The position numbers were made by a program, and so were the translations under genes. The notes beneath the pieces were generated by a model, which did not search any database, was not told the origin of the DNA, and saw only the letters and a program-made list of their open reading frames with translations. A stretch of DNA of 64,000 nucleotides from Pseudescherichia sp031979925 (GTDB lineage: Bacteria > Pseudomonadota > Gammaproteobacteria > Enterobacterales > Enterobacteriaceae), in contig NZ_DALZFB010000001.1 of NCBI RefSeq assembly GCF_031979925.1, positions 62,001-126,000 on the forward strand. Reading direction: 5' to 3'. Positions 7,594-16,157 of the stretch are shown here, piece by piece. Numbering within the stretch: the first letter of the stretch is position 1; every line of letters starts with the position of its first letter.

Positions 7594-8580
7594 ATGTCTT
7601 TGCAAAACCTGACCCGCTTTCCGCGCCTCGAATTTATTGGCGCACCGACGCCATTGGAGTACCTGCCGCGCTTCTCTGATTATTTGGGACGCGAGATCTA
7701 CATCAAACGTGACGACGTGACGCCGATGGCGCTGGGGGGCAACAAGCTGCGTAAGCTGGAGTTCCTTGCTGCCGACGCGCTGCGGGAGGGGGCCGATACG
7801 CTGATCACCGCCGGCGCGATCCAGTCAAACCATGTTCGCCAGACCGCTGCCGTGGCGGCGAAGCTGGGCCTGCACTGCGTGGCGCTGCTGGAGAATCCTA
7901 TCGCCACGCGGGCGGAGAACTATCTCACTAACGGCAACCGGCTGCTGCTGGATCTCTTTAACGCCCAGATAGAGATGTGCGACGCCCTGACCGATCCGGT
8001 TGCGCAGCTGGGCGAGCTGGCGACCCGCATTGAAGCTCAGGGTTTTCGTCCCTACGTTATTCCGGTCGGTGGCTCGAACGCGCTGGGCGCGCTGGGCTAC
8101 GTGGAGAGCGCGCTGGAGATCGCCCAGCAGTGTGAAGGGGCGGTGGAGCTCTCTTCAATCGTGGTGGCCTCCGGTAGCGCCGGAACCCACGCCGGACTGG
8201 CGGTTGGCCTGGAGCAGCTGATGCCGGAGGCGGAGCTGATTGGCGTGACCGTCTCCCGCAAACGTGATGAGCAGAAACCAAAAGTCGTTGCGCTTCAGCA
8301 GGCGGTTGCCCGCGAGCTTGAGGTCGAAGCGACGGCAGATATTGTACTCTGGGATGACTACTTCGCCCCCGGCTACGGCACGCCGAACGAAGAGGGAGTG
8401 GAAGCCATCAAGCTGCTGGCCCGCCTCGAGGGAATTCTGCTGGATCCGGTCTACACCGGTAAAGCCATGGCCGGACTGATCGACGGCATCAATCAGAACC
8501 GTTTCAAAGATCGTGGGCCAATTCTGTTTATCCATACCGGCGGCGCGCCTGCGCTCTTTGCCTACCACCCCCACGTTTAA
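7594..8580 (+). CDS. dcyD: D-cysteine desulfhydrase
   Basis: A 328-residue PLP enzyme of the tryptophan-synthase-beta fold, the same length as E. coli DcyD. The PLP lysine is in GGNKLRKLEF (Lys51), and the phosphate-binding Gly/Ser loop is seen near residues 190-200 (ASGSAGTHAG). It breaks D-cysteine down to pyruvate, sulfide and ammonia, which detoxifies D-cysteine and frees sulfur. I chose the ATG at 7594 because GGAGG lies 5 bases upstream. The gene sits between the cystine-binding protein and the permease genes, so uptake and breakdown are encoded together. Confidence 0.96.
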   Translation: MSLQNLTRFPRLEFIGAPTPLEYLPRFSDYLGREIYIKRDDVTPMALGGNKLRKLEFLAADALREGADTLITAGAIQSNHVRQTAAVAAKLGLHCVALLENPIATRAENYLTNGNRLLLDLFNAQIEMCDALTDPVAQLGELATRIEAQGFRPYVIPVGGSNALGALGYVESALEIAQQCEGAVELSSIVVASGSAGTHAGLAVGLEQLMPEAELIGVTVSRKRDEQKPKVVALQQAVARELEVEATADIVLWDDYFAPGYGTPNEEGVEAIKLLARLEGILLDPVYTGKAMAGLIDGINQNRFKDRGPILFIHTGGAPALFAYHPHV

Positions 8581-8601
8581 ACTTCAGGCAGAAAAACCAT
8601 A

Positions 8602-9270
8602 ATGCAAGAGAGTATACAACTGGTAATAGAGTCATTACCGTACCTGCTGCGGGGTGCGGTATTCACATTACAGCTCAGCATCGGCGGGATGTTCTTTGGC
8701 CTGCTGCTCGGCTTTGTGCTGGCGCTAATGCGCATGTCGGCCATTGCACCGGTTCGCTGGCTGGCGCGTTTCTATATCTCCATATTTCGCGGTACCCCGC
8801 TGATCGCACAACTGTTTATGATCTACTACGGCCTGCCGCAGTTTGGCATCGAGCTGGATCCTATCCCGGCAGCCATGATCGGTCTGTCGCTTAATACGGC
8901 GGCCTACACCTCAGAAACGCTGCGTGCTGCCATCTCCTCAATCGATAAGGGGCAGTGGGAGGCCGCAGCCAGTATCGGCATGACCCCATGGCAAACCTTG
9001 CGTCGCGCTATTCTGCCTCAGGCGGCCAGGGTAGCGCTGCCGCCGCTGAGCAACAGCTTTATCAGCCTGGTAAAAGATACCTCGCTGGCGGCAACGATTC
9101 AGGTGCCGGAGCTTTTCCGCCAGGCACAGTTGATCACCTCCCGGACGCTGGAGGTCTTTACCATGTATCTCGCTGCCTCCCTGATCTACTGGGTGATGGC
9201 GACGGTACTCTCGGCATTGCAGAACTATTTTGAAAACCAGCTTAACCGTCAGGAGCGCGATCCGAAATGA
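8602..9270 (+). CDS. tcyL: Cystine ABC transporter permease TcyL
   Basis: A 222-residue inner-membrane permease of the polar amino-acid family with about five membrane segments. The cytoplasmic EAA loop that contacts the ATPase is present (EAAASIGMTPWQTLRRAILPQA, shown here in part as EAAASIGM, about residues 120-127). It forms the channel for cystine delivered by TcyJ. It starts 21 bp after dcyD and overlaps tcyN by 4 bp, so the genes are co-transcribed. Length and sequence match the E. coli orthologue formerly called yecS. Confidence 0.96.
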   Translation: MQESIQLVIESLPYLLRGAVFTLQLSIGGMFFGLLLGFVLALMRMSAIAPVRWLARFYISIFRGTPLIAQLFMIYYGLPQFGIELDPIPAAMIGLSLNTAAYTSETLRAAISSIDKGQWEAAASIGMTPWQTLRRAILPQAARVALPPLSNSFISLVKDTSLAATIQVPELFRQAQLITSRTLEVFTMYLAASLIYWVMATVLSALQNYFENQLNRQERDPK

Positions 9271-10019
9271 GTGCGATTGAAGTGAAAAACCTGGTGAAGA
9301 AGTTTCACGGCCAGACGGTGCTGCACGGCATTGATTTAGAGGTTAACGAAGGGGAGGTAGTGGCGATCATCGGCCCCAGCGGCTCCGGCAAAACGACGCT
9401 GCTGCGTAGCATTAACCTTTTAGAGCACCCGGAGAGCGGCAGCATCCGCGTTGGCTCTATCACTATCGATACGGCGCGGGCCTTAAGCCAGCAGAAGGGG
9501 CAGATCCGCCAGCTGCGCCAGCACGTGGGCTTCGTGTTCCAGAGCTTTAATCTGTTCCCTCACCGCACCGTGCTGGAGAATATTATTGAGGGGCCGGTAA
9601 TTGTAAAGGGCGAAGCGAAAGCCGGGGCCGAGGCGCGCGCCAGGGAGCTGATTGCAAAAGTCGGATTGAGCGGCAAAGAGACCAGCTACCCGAAACGTCT
9701 CTCTGGGGGGCAGCAGCAGCGCGTAGCGATTGCCCGCGCGCTGGCGATGCGCCCGGACGTGATCCTCTTTGATGAGCCGACCTCGGCGCTGGATCCTGAG
9801 CTGGTGGGGGAGGTGTTGAGCACTATTCGCCAGCTGGCGCAGGAGAAACGAACCATGGTGATTGTGACCCACGAGATGAGTTTCGCCCGGGACGTAGCCG
9901 ATCGGGCCATCTTTATGGATCAGGGCCGGATTGTGGAGCAGGGGCCAGCTAAAGAGCTGTTTGCCAACCCCCAGCAGCCGCGAACCCGTCAGTTCCTGGA
10001 AAAATTCCTCATGCAATAA
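9267..10019 (+). CDS. tcyN: Cystine ABC transporter ATP-binding protein TcyN
   Basis: A 250-residue ABC ATPase with Walker A GPSGSGKT (36-43), signature LSGGQQQR, Walker B VILFDEPTSALD and the switch His in 'VIVTHE'. It powers TcyL. The start overlaps the permease stop (ATGA). This closes the tcyJ-dcyD-tcyL-tcyN set. The next gene, sdiA, lies 231 bp downstream and has its own leader. The E. coli orthologue was formerly yecC. Confidence 0.96.
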   Translation: MSAIEVKNLVKKFHGQTVLHGIDLEVNEGEVVAIIGPSGSGKTTLLRSINLLEHPESGSIRVGSITIDTARALSQQKGQIRQLRQHVGFVFQSFNLFPHRTVLENIIEGPVIVKGEAKAGAEARARELIAKVGLSGKETSYPKRLSGGQQQRVAIARALAMRPDVILFDEPTSALDPELVGEVLSTIRQLAQEKRTMVIVTHEMSFARDVADRAIFMDQGRIVEQGPAKELFANPQQPRTRQFLEKFLMQ

Positions 10020-10250
10020 CGTTCTGCTCATGCGCCTACCCACTTTATAGCGGCGGTAGGCGCAGCGGCCCGCACCGGTATTAATACCCTGCTAATGACC
10101 CGCCATATCTCCCGCTAATCTGGCTTCGGTTGGCATATAAGTTCAGTTAATTTCCCCTGGGTGGGATAATTTGGATCTATAAATAAGATTTATGTGATAG
10201 TTTTATACATACATAATAAATATATAACGAACGGGGCTTTAGCGGTCAGT

Positions 10251-10973
10251 ATGCAGGATATTGATTTTTTCACATGGCGGAGGGAGCTGCTGCGGCGTTT
10301 TAATGAGATGACGACAGCAGATGAGGTTTATAAAGAGTTAGAGAATCAGACGCAGCGGATGGAATTTGATTACTACTCTTTGTGCGTACGCCATCCGGTG
10401 CCGTTCACACGGCCTAAAATTTTCCTCGAAACGTCCTATCCCGATACGTGGAGGGCGCAATATTATGCGGAAAACTATTTTGCCGTTGATCCCGTGCTGA
10501 AGCCGGATAACTTTAGCCAGGGTCATCTTCCCTGGAACGACCGCCTGTTTGAAGATGCGCAGACCATGTGGGATGACGCACGCGATCACGGGCTACGCAA
10601 GGGTTACACCCAGTGCCTGATGCTGCCCAATCGTGCTACCGGTTTCCTGTCGGTATCAAAAAACTCGGTACGGGGTAAGAGCTTGAGCGCTGATGAGATT
10701 GAGCTCTCTTTGCAGCTGCTGGCGCAGCTAAGCATGTTGACACTTTCACGTCTGGAAGAGGAGATCGTGATGTCACCCGAGATGAAATTCAGCAAGCGCG
10801 AGTGTGAGATCCTTAAGTGGACGGCGGAAGGGAAGACCTCGGCGGAGATCGCAATGATTCTGTCGATCTCTGAAAACACAGTGAATTTCCACCAGAAAAA
10901 CATGCAGAAGAAGTTTAACGCACCCAATAAAACGCAGATTGCCTGCTATGCGGCGGCGACCGGATTTATATGA
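10251..10973 (+). CDS. sdiA: LuxR-type quorum-sensing regulator SdiA
   Basis: A 240-residue LuxR-family protein with an N-terminal autoinducer-binding domain (residues about 15-160, including DYYSLCVRHPVPFTRP) and a C-terminal GerE/LuxR helix-turn-helix (SKREKE-like 'SKRECEILKWTAEGKTSAE' read in part, about 180-235). The enterobacterial orthologue senses acyl-homoserine lactones made by other bacteria, since these species lack a synthase. The ATG at 10251 gives the E. coli start MQD; the longer frame to 10194 adds unrelated residues. The autoinducer domain is more diverged from E. coli than the DNA-binding end. No luxI homologue occurs in the window. Confidence 0.95.
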   Translation: MQDIDFFTWRRELLRRFNEMTTADEVYKELENQTQRMEFDYYSLCVRHPVPFTRPKIFLETSYPDTWRAQYYAENYFAVDPVLKPDNFSQGHLPWNDRLFEDAQTMWDDARDHGLRKGYTQCLMLPNRATGFLSVSKNSVRGKSLSADEIELSLQLLAQLSMLTLSRLEEEIVMSPEMKFSKRECEILKWTAEGKTSAEIAMILSISENTVNFHQKNMQKKFNAPNKTQIACYAAATGFI

Positions 10974-11005
10974 ACGCTGCCTGCGTTTCGCGTGCCGAAC
11001 GCAAC

Positions 11006-11034
11006 ACCGGCTGACAGTTCGTCTGCCAGCCGGT
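11006..11034. terminator. Stem-loop between convergent sdiA and yecF
   Basis: ACCGGCTG pairs with CAGCCGGT, with an inner CAG/CTG extension and a small loop. The hairpin lies between the stop codons of two converging genes. It has no clear T run on either side, so it may be a bidirectional weak terminator or an RNA 3' end stabiliser. Confidence 0.4.
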
Positions 11035-11040
11035 AACTCA

Positions 11041-11265
11041 TCACTGACGGTAGGCTTGTTTAATCTGCTTAACCGTATTGGCAAAAACGTCAGCCTGCCC
11101 TTCGTTTTCCATCTGGGCGATCTGTCGCTCCATTTTCAGGATAACCCGGCCCGCGTCCGCCTGGCCCATCGCCTGCAGCATCAGGGTGACCATTGCTTTC
11201 AGGCAGGAGACTTCCTGGGACAGGTGTTGATTACTTTCCGCAGTAGAAAAGTCAGGAGTGCTCAT
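11041..11265 (-). CDS. yecF: DUF2594 protein YecF
   Basis: A small 74-residue soluble protein matching YecF, the conserved uncharacterised gene between sdiA and uvrY in enterobacteria. The sequence is helical, with a Met/Ala-rich middle (CLKAMVTLMLQAMGQ), and has no signal peptide or membrane segment. No function is established. It is convergent with sdiA and divergent from uvrY, as in E. coli. Confidence 0.92.
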   Translation of the reverse strand: MSTPDFSTAESNQHLSQEVSCLKAMVTLMLQAMGQADAGRVILKMERQIAQMENEGQADVFANTVKQIKQAYRQ

Positions 11266-11720
11266 CTATTTTCCTCGATTTGTTACAGCGCTGCTGCGCG
11301 CCCGTGAAGGTGAAGGCGGCGGAGTATAGCACAAGCGCTACAGAAAATAGCACTGGTTGTTTTTTGTGCGCCATACAAGTCTGCGCGTAAATAGGGTGTT
11401 ATTACGAATTACTCTAATTTATAACGTAAAGTATATGTTTAAAAGAGGTATAAAAGGCGTTATTTCTTGTTACAAAGAAAAATGGGGTTTTTACAGCGGC
11501 GAAATAATATTGGCGACTATAACCGACTGAAAAGTGGTATTTAAGACACCTGTTTTAAAGGCAAGCGAGACGGGGCTCTTTCCACGTTTTGTACAGCTTT
11601 ATTTCCAGAATTGCGGACGAAATCGTACGCATTGCAATTAATCTTTTAGTTTTTGCCAAAATAACGCTAACATAGAGCGACTTTACTGTCAGTCGCGTTA
11701 TCCCTTTTTGGAGATTTGCT
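11266..11720. promoter_or_regulatory. yecF-uvrY divergent intergenic region
   Basis: These 455 bases hold no gene. The stretch is AT-rich and has to carry promoters for yecF (left) and uvrY (right). Just before uvrY a 6-bp stem (GCGACT at 11677-11682 with AGTCGC at 11691-11696) and a GGA in the ribosome site could make the leader responsive to RNA-binding regulators such as CsrA, which is known to act on uvrY expression in E. coli. That link is inferred. Confidence 0.4.
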
Positions 11721-12377
11721 TTGATCAACGTTCTTCTTGTTGATGACCACGAGCTGGTGCGCGCAGGGATACGACGCATTCTGGAAGATATTAAAGGCAT
11801 AAAAGTTTCCGGCGAGGTCTGTTGCGGTGAAGATGCCGTAAAATGGTGCCGTGTTCATCCTGTGGATGTGGTGCTGATGGATATGAACATGCCCGGTATT
11901 GGTGGTCTTGAGGCAACGCGTAAAATTGCGCGATCCACGGCCGATACCAGAGTGATTATGCTGACCGTTCACACTGAAAATCCGCTGCCTGCCAAAGTGA
12001 TGCAGGCAGGCGCATCAGGCTACCTCAGTAAGGGAGCCGCCCCGAAAGAGATGGTTAACGCTATTCGCGCCGTTTATGCCGGCCAACGCTATATCGCCTC
12101 AGATATTGCCCAGCAGATGGCGCTCAGCCAGATTGAGCCAGAGAAGACCGAATCTCCCTTTGCTAGTTTGTCTGAACGCGAATTGCAGATTATGCTGATG
12201 ATAACCAAAGGCCAAAAGGTGAATGAGATTTCCGAGCAGTTGAATCTCAGCCCGAAAACGGTGAACAGCTATCGCTATCGGATGTTTAGTAAACTGAACA
12301 TCCACGGTGACGTGGAGCTGACCCATTTGGCCATTCGTCATGGTCTGTGTAATGCGGAGACGTTAACAAGTCAGTGA
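11721..12377 (+). CDS. uvrY: Response regulator UvrY (BarA partner)
   Basis: A 218-residue NarL/FixJ-family response regulator. The receiver domain has the acidic pair at 8-9 and the phospho-acceptor Asp54 (DVVLMDMNMPG). The C-terminal LuxR-type helix-turn-helix spans about 145-205 (LSERELQIMLMITKG). Phosphorylated by BarA, it switches on the CsrB and CsrC RNAs and so relieves CsrA repression of carbon storage and biofilm genes. The start is TTG, conserved from E. coli, after TTGGAG, which suggests deliberately modest translation. It overlaps uvrC by 4 bp. Confidence 0.97.
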   Translation: MINVLLVDDHELVRAGIRRILEDIKGIKVSGEVCCGEDAVKWCRVHPVDVVLMDMNMPGIGGLEATRKIARSTADTRVIMLTVHTENPLPAKVMQAGASGYLSKGAAPKEMVNAIRAVYAGQRYIASDIAQQMALSQIEPEKTESPFASLSERELQIMLMITKGQKVNEISEQLNLSPKTVNSYRYRMFSKLNIHGDVELTHLAIRHGLCNAETLTSQ

Positions 12378-14206
12378 GTGATGTTTTTGATTCAAAAGCC
12401 TTTCTGAGTACGGTTACCAGTAAACCCGGTGTCTATCGCATGTATGACGCCGGTGGTACTGTTATCTACGTCGGTAAAGCCAAAGATCTCAAGAAGCGCC
12501 TGTCCAGCTACTTCCGTAGCAACCTTGCCTCGCGAAAAACCGAAGCGCTGGTATCTCAGATCCAGCAGATCGACGTGACGGTGACCCATACGGAAACGGA
12601 AGCGCTTCTGCTTGAGCACAACTATATCAAGCTGTACCAGCCCCGGTACAACGTGCTGCTGCGCGACGACAAATCCTACCCGTTCATTTTTCTTAGCGGC
12701 GATACCCATCCGCGTCTGGCGACGCACCGGGGAGCTAAGCACGCGAAAGGGGAGTATTTTGGGCCGTTCCCCAACGGCTACGCGGTGCGCGAGACCTTAG
12801 CGCTGCTGCAAAAGATCTTCCCTATTCGCCAGTGTGAAAACAGCGTCTACCGCAACCGCTCCCGTCCCTGCTTGCAGTATCAGATTGGCCGCTGCCTTGG
12901 GCCTTGCGTCGAGGGACTGGTCAGCGAGGAGGAGTACGCTCAGCAGGTTAACTACGTGCGTCTCTTCCTGGCGGGCAAGGACGACCAGGTCCTGAACCTG
13001 CTGATTGAACGCATGGAGAAGGCCAGCCGCGATCTCGACTTTGAAGAGGCGGCACGTATTCGCGATCAGATCCAGGCCGTACGCCGCGTTACCGAGAAGC
13101 AGTTTGTCTCTAATACCGGGGACGATCTCGACGTGATTGGCGTCTCGTTCGACGCCGGTATGGCCTGCGTGCACGTGCTATTTATTCGCCAGGGCAAGGT
13201 ATTGGGCAGCCGGAGCTACTTCCCGAAAGTGCCGGGCGGCACCGAGCTGGGCGAAGTGGTGGAAACCTTTGTGGGGCAGTTCTATCTGCAGGGCAGTCAG
13301 ATGCGTACCCTGCCGGGGGAGATCCTGCTCGACTTCGATCTGAGCGATAAAACCCTGCTTGCCGATTCGCTCTCCGAGCTGGCGGGCCGCCGCGTCAACG
13401 TGCAGACTAAACCGCGCGGCGATCGGGCGCGCTACCTCAAGCTGGCCCGCACCAACGCTGCTACGGCGCTTAGCACTAAGCTCTCCCAGCAGTCAACGGT
13501 TAGCCAACGTCTGGTGGCGCTCGCTACGCTGCTGAAGCTGCCAGCGGTGCGGCGCATGGAGTGTTTTGACATCAGCCATACCATGGGTGAGCAGACCGTC
13601 GCCTCCTGCGTGGTATTTGACGCCAACGGGCCGGTGCGTGCCGAGTACCGCCGGTATAACATCACCGGCATTACCCCAGGCGATGATTATGCGGCCATGA
13701 ACCAGGTGCTGCGTCGTCGCTACGGTAAGGCCATTGAAGAGAGTAAGGTGCCGGACGTAATCTTGATCGATGGCGGCAAGGGACAGCTGGGTCAAGCGAA
13801 GACGGTCTTTGCCGAGCTTGACGTTCCCTGGGATAAGCACCATCCGCTGCTGCTGGGCGTAGCGAAAGGCACCGACCGTAAGGCAGGGCTGGAGACGCTG
13901 TTCTTCGAACCGGAGGGGGAGGGCTTTAACCTGCCACCAGACTCACCGGCGCTGCATGTGATCCAGCATATCCGCGACGAGTCGCACAATCACGCCATTA
14001 GCGGGCACCGTAAAAAACGCGCCAAGGTGAAAAATACCAGTACCCTGGAGACTATTGAAGGGGTCGGGCCGAAGCGTCGTCAGATGTTGTTGAAATATAT
14101 GGGTGGATTGCAGGGTTTGCTCAACGCCAGCGTTGAGGACATTGCAAAAGTGCCGGGTATTTCGCAAGGGCTGGCAGAAAAGATCTTCTACTCGTTGAAA
14201 CATTGA
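12374..14206 (+). CDS. uvrC: Excinuclease ABC subunit C
   Basis: The 610-residue protein is the full length of UvrC. It has the GIY-YIG nuclease domain at about 14-95 (KPGVYRMYD, then VIYVGKA), a Cys-rich stretch (CLQYQIGRCLGPC), the UVR helix pair near 205-240 that binds UvrB, the RNase H-like endonuclease domain at about 380-540 (MECFDISHTMG; DVILIDGGKG) and two helix-hairpin-helix motifs at the end (TIEGVGPKRR; VPGISQGLAEKI). It makes the 3' and 5' incisions in nucleotide excision repair. The GTG start lies in the uvrY stop (GTGA), so translation is coupled. Confidence 0.98.
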   Translation: MSDVFDSKAFLSTVTSKPGVYRMYDAGGTVIYVGKAKDLKKRLSSYFRSNLASRKTEALVSQIQQIDVTVTHTETEALLLEHNYIKLYQPRYNVLLRDDKSYPFIFLSGDTHPRLATHRGAKHAKGEYFGPFPNGYAVRETLALLQKIFPIRQCENSVYRNRSRPCLQYQIGRCLGPCVEGLVSEEEYAQQVNYVRLFLAGKDDQVLNLLIERMEKASRDLDFEEAARIRDQIQAVRRVTEKQFVSNTGDDLDVIGVSFDAGMACVHVLFIRQGKVLGSRSYFPKVPGGTELGEVVETFVGQFYLQGSQMRTLPGEILLDFDLSDKTLLADSLSELAGRRVNVQTKPRGDRARYLKLARTNAATALSTKLSQQSTVSQRLVALATLLKLPAVRRMECFDISHTMGEQTVASCVVFDANGPVRAEYRRYNITGITPGDDYAAMNQVLRRRYGKAIEESKVPDVILIDGGKGQLGQAKTVFAELDVPWDKHHPLLLGVAKGTDRKAGLETLFFEPEGEGFNLPPDSPALHVIQHIRDESHNHAISGHRKKRAKVKNTSTLETIEGVGPKRRQMLLKYMGGLQGLLNASVEDIAKVPGISQGLAEKIFYSLKH

Positions 14207-14263
14207 GGGCTCTGTAGCAACATAGGGCTAATTTTTACTGACAACAGACAGTTACCTGCCACT

Positions 14264-14812
14264 ATGCGATTCAATATCCCAACGTTGCTCACGCTTTTCC
14301 GTGTCATCCTGATCCCGTTCTTTGTGCTGGCGTTCTACCTGCCGGTGGTCTGGGCTCCCTTCGCATGTGCGCTGATCTTTCTTGTTGCTGCGGTGACGGA
14401 CTGGTTTGATGGCTATCTGGCCCGGCGCTGGAACCAGAGCACCCGCTTCGGGGCCTTTCTTGATCCGGTGGCTGATAAGGTCATGGTGGCCATCGCTATG
14501 GTGCTGGTGGCCGAGCACTACCACACCTGGTGGGTGACGCTGCCTGCCGCCACCATGATCGCACGTGAGATCATCATCTCTGCCCTACGCGAGTGGATGG
14601 CGGAGCTGGGCAAACGCAGCAGTGTAGCGGTGTCGTGGATTGGGAAAGTAAAAACCACCGCGCAAATGGCCTCGCTGGTGTGGATGCTGTGGCGGCCGAA
14701 CGCCTGGGTAGAGTGGGCGGGAATTGGCCTGCTGTGGGTTGCTGCGGTGCTGACGCTGTGGTCTATGTTCCAGTATTTAAACGCGGCGCGGGGCGATCTG
14801 CTGGAACAGTGA
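14264..14812 (+). CDS. pgsA: CDP-diacylglycerol-glycerol-3-phosphate 3-phosphatidyltransferase
   Basis: A 182-residue inner-membrane enzyme with the CDP-alcohol phosphotransferase signature (Asp46 and Asp49-Gly50, Ala-Arg, Gly63, Asp67, Asp71) and about four membrane segments. It makes phosphatidylglycerol phosphate, the committed step to phosphatidylglycerol and cardiolipin. It follows uvrC by 57 bp in the same direction, as in E. coli. The tRNA operon lies downstream. Length agrees with E. coli PgsA. Confidence 0.97.
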   Translation: MRFNIPTLLTLFRVILIPFFVLAFYLPVVWAPFACALIFLVAAVTDWFDGYLARRWNQSTRFGAFLDPVADKVMVAIAMVLVAEHYHTWWVTLPAATMIAREIIISALREWMAELGKRSSVAVSWIGKVKTTAQMASLVWMLWRPNAWVEWAGIGLLWVAAVLTLWSMFQYLNAARGDLLEQ

Positions 14813-14861
14813 TCGTTTCGGCTTAATTTTCAGCAAACGATCCCGGATTTAAAAAATATCG

Positions 14862-14889
14862 TTGACTCAGTGCGTCAGGTAAGTAGAAT
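14862..14889 (+). promoter_or_regulatory. Sigma-70 promoter of the tRNA cluster
   Basis: TTGACT and TAGAAT are separated by 16 bases, 73 bases before the first tRNA. The match to consensus is strong, as expected for a stable-RNA promoter. Confidence 0.65.
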
Positions 14890-14962
14890 GCATCGCATCA
14901 GACGGCAGCGTAGCTTGCCAGATGAGAGTAAAATCAAGTGATTAGCATCTTCACCTGATGAT

Positions 14963-15038
<76 letters not shown>

Positions 15039-15103
15039 AATTAAGATATCGGCACTGTATAGTATTGAACAGCGCGGGTATTAGTCGAAAGACAAAGATT
15101 TAA

Positions 15104-15177
15104 GGCGCGTTAGCAAAGCGGTTATGTAGCGGATTGCAAATCCGTCTAGTCCGGTTCGACTCCGGAACGCGCCTCCA
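15104..15177 (+). tRNA. cysT: tRNA-Cys (anticodon GCA)
   Basis: A 74-base tRNA. The acceptor stem GGCGCGT pairs with ACGCGCC, followed by TCCA. The anticodon GCA lies in GATTGCAAATC, and the T arm GGTTCGACTCC is regular. It lies 65 bases after tRNA-Gly and 12 bases before tRNA-Leu. Confidence 0.96.
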
Positions 15178-15189
15178 ATTTCCTCCCGA

Positions 15190-15276
15190 GCCCGGATGGT
15201 GAAATCGGTAGACACAAGGGATTTAAAATCCCTCGGCTGTAAGGCTGTGCGGGTTCAAGTCCCGCTCCGGGTACCA
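15190..15276 (+). tRNA. leuZ: tRNA-Leu (anticodon TAA)
   Basis: An 87-base class II tRNA with a long variable arm. The acceptor stem GCCCGGA pairs with TCCGGGT, followed by ACCA. The anticodon TAA lies in GATTTAAAATC, and the T arm is GGGTTCAAGTCCC. It reads UUA and UUG codons. A terminator lies 43 bases downstream. Confidence 0.96.
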
Positions 15277-15318
15277 TTGGAAATTCACAGAATAATCAAA
15301 GCAATAAGCAGTGTCGTC

Positions 15319-15342
15319 AAACCACCTACGGGTGGTTTTTTT
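15319..15342 (+). terminator. Terminator of the tRNA cluster
   Basis: AAACCACC and GGTGGTTT form a stem around TACG, followed by T residues, between leuZ and yecA. Confidence 0.85.
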
Positions 15343-15404
15343 GTGCCTGCGATTTGCAATCGTCTATTATATATACGCCCGCCCCAAACTGAGGTAGTAA
15401 TTTT

Positions 15405-16070
15405 ATGAAAACCGGACCGCTGAACGAGCAAGAGCTGGAGTGGCTGGATGACGTGCTGGCAAAGTACAGTACCGATGCATCCATTGTCGATGTGGCGGAG
15501 CTGGATGGCCTGCTCACTGCGGTGCTGAGCGCGCCGATGGAGATTGAGCCGAGCGAGTGGCTGGTGGCTATCTGGGGCGGGGCGAATCACGTTCCGCGCT
15601 GGTCATCCGAGAAAGAGATGGAGCGCTTTATGACGCTCTCGTTCCAGCATATGAATGATATCGCCGAGCGCCTTGCCGACTACCCGGAGCAGTTTGAGCC
15701 GCTGTTTGGCACTCGCACTATTGAAGACCAGGATCTCAGCATCGTTGAAGAGTGGTGCTTCGGTTATATGCGCGGCGTATCGCTCAGCGACTGGTCGTCG
15801 CTGCCAGAGTCGTTACAGCCTGCGCTGGAGGCCATTGCCCTGCACGGCACTGAGGAGAACTTTACCCGCGTAGAGGAGATGACCCCAGAGGCGTTTGAGG
15901 CGAGCGTCGAGGCGTTGAAACCCGCTGCGCTGGCGCTGTTTGACTACTGGGCAGCTAATCAGCAGGAGAGGGCGGTACAACAGCCGATCGTCAACGGTGA
16001 TAAGGTCGGGCGTAACGATCCCTGTCCGTGTGGCAGCGGCAAAAAATACAAGCAGTGCTGTCTGCACTGA
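15405..16070 (+). CDS. yecA: YecA family protein with C-terminal SEC-C zinc motif
   Basis: A 221-residue protein of the UPF0149 family (acidic, helical, residues about 5-175) ending in a SEC-C metal-binding motif (GRNDPCPCGSGKKYKQCC, about 200-217). SEC-C motifs at the end of SecA bind zinc and SecB or ribosomes. E. coli YecA also binds ribosomes, so a role near translation or protein targeting is plausible but not settled. It follows the tRNA operon and its terminator, with its own ATG at 15405. Confidence 0.93.
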   Translation: MKTGPLNEQELEWLDDVLAKYSTDASIVDVAELDGLLTAVLSAPMEIEPSEWLVAIWGGANHVPRWSSEKEMERFMTLSFQHMNDIAERLADYPEQFEPLFGTRTIEDQDLSIVEEWCFGYMRGVSLSDWSSLPESLQPALEAIALHGTEENFTRVEEMTPEAFEASVEALKPAALALFDYWAANQQERAVQQPIVNGDKVGRNDPCPCGSGKKYKQCCLH

Positions 16071-16080
16071 TACCATTACT

Positions 16081-16142
16081 GTAGGCCCGGTAAGCGTAGC
16101 GCCACCGGGCATTACTCTGTTGACGCTGCAACGCCGGCCTAC
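16081..16142. repeat. REP/BIME-type palindromic repeat
   Basis: Outer arms GTAGGCC and GGCCTAC enclose an inner hairpin (GCCCGGT with ACCGGGC) carrying the REP-typical AAGCGTAGCGCC centre. It lies between the convergent yecA and tyrP stop codons, the usual site for these repeats. It resembles the elements at 54686 and 58296. Confidence 0.75.
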
Positions 16143-16157
16143 GTTGAGCTTACCTCT

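Noticed and set aside
14811..14842. GATCGTTT/AAACGATC inverted repeat after pgsA
   Set aside because: The loop is long and no T run follows, so it is not supported as a terminator; it is also close to the tRNA promoter.
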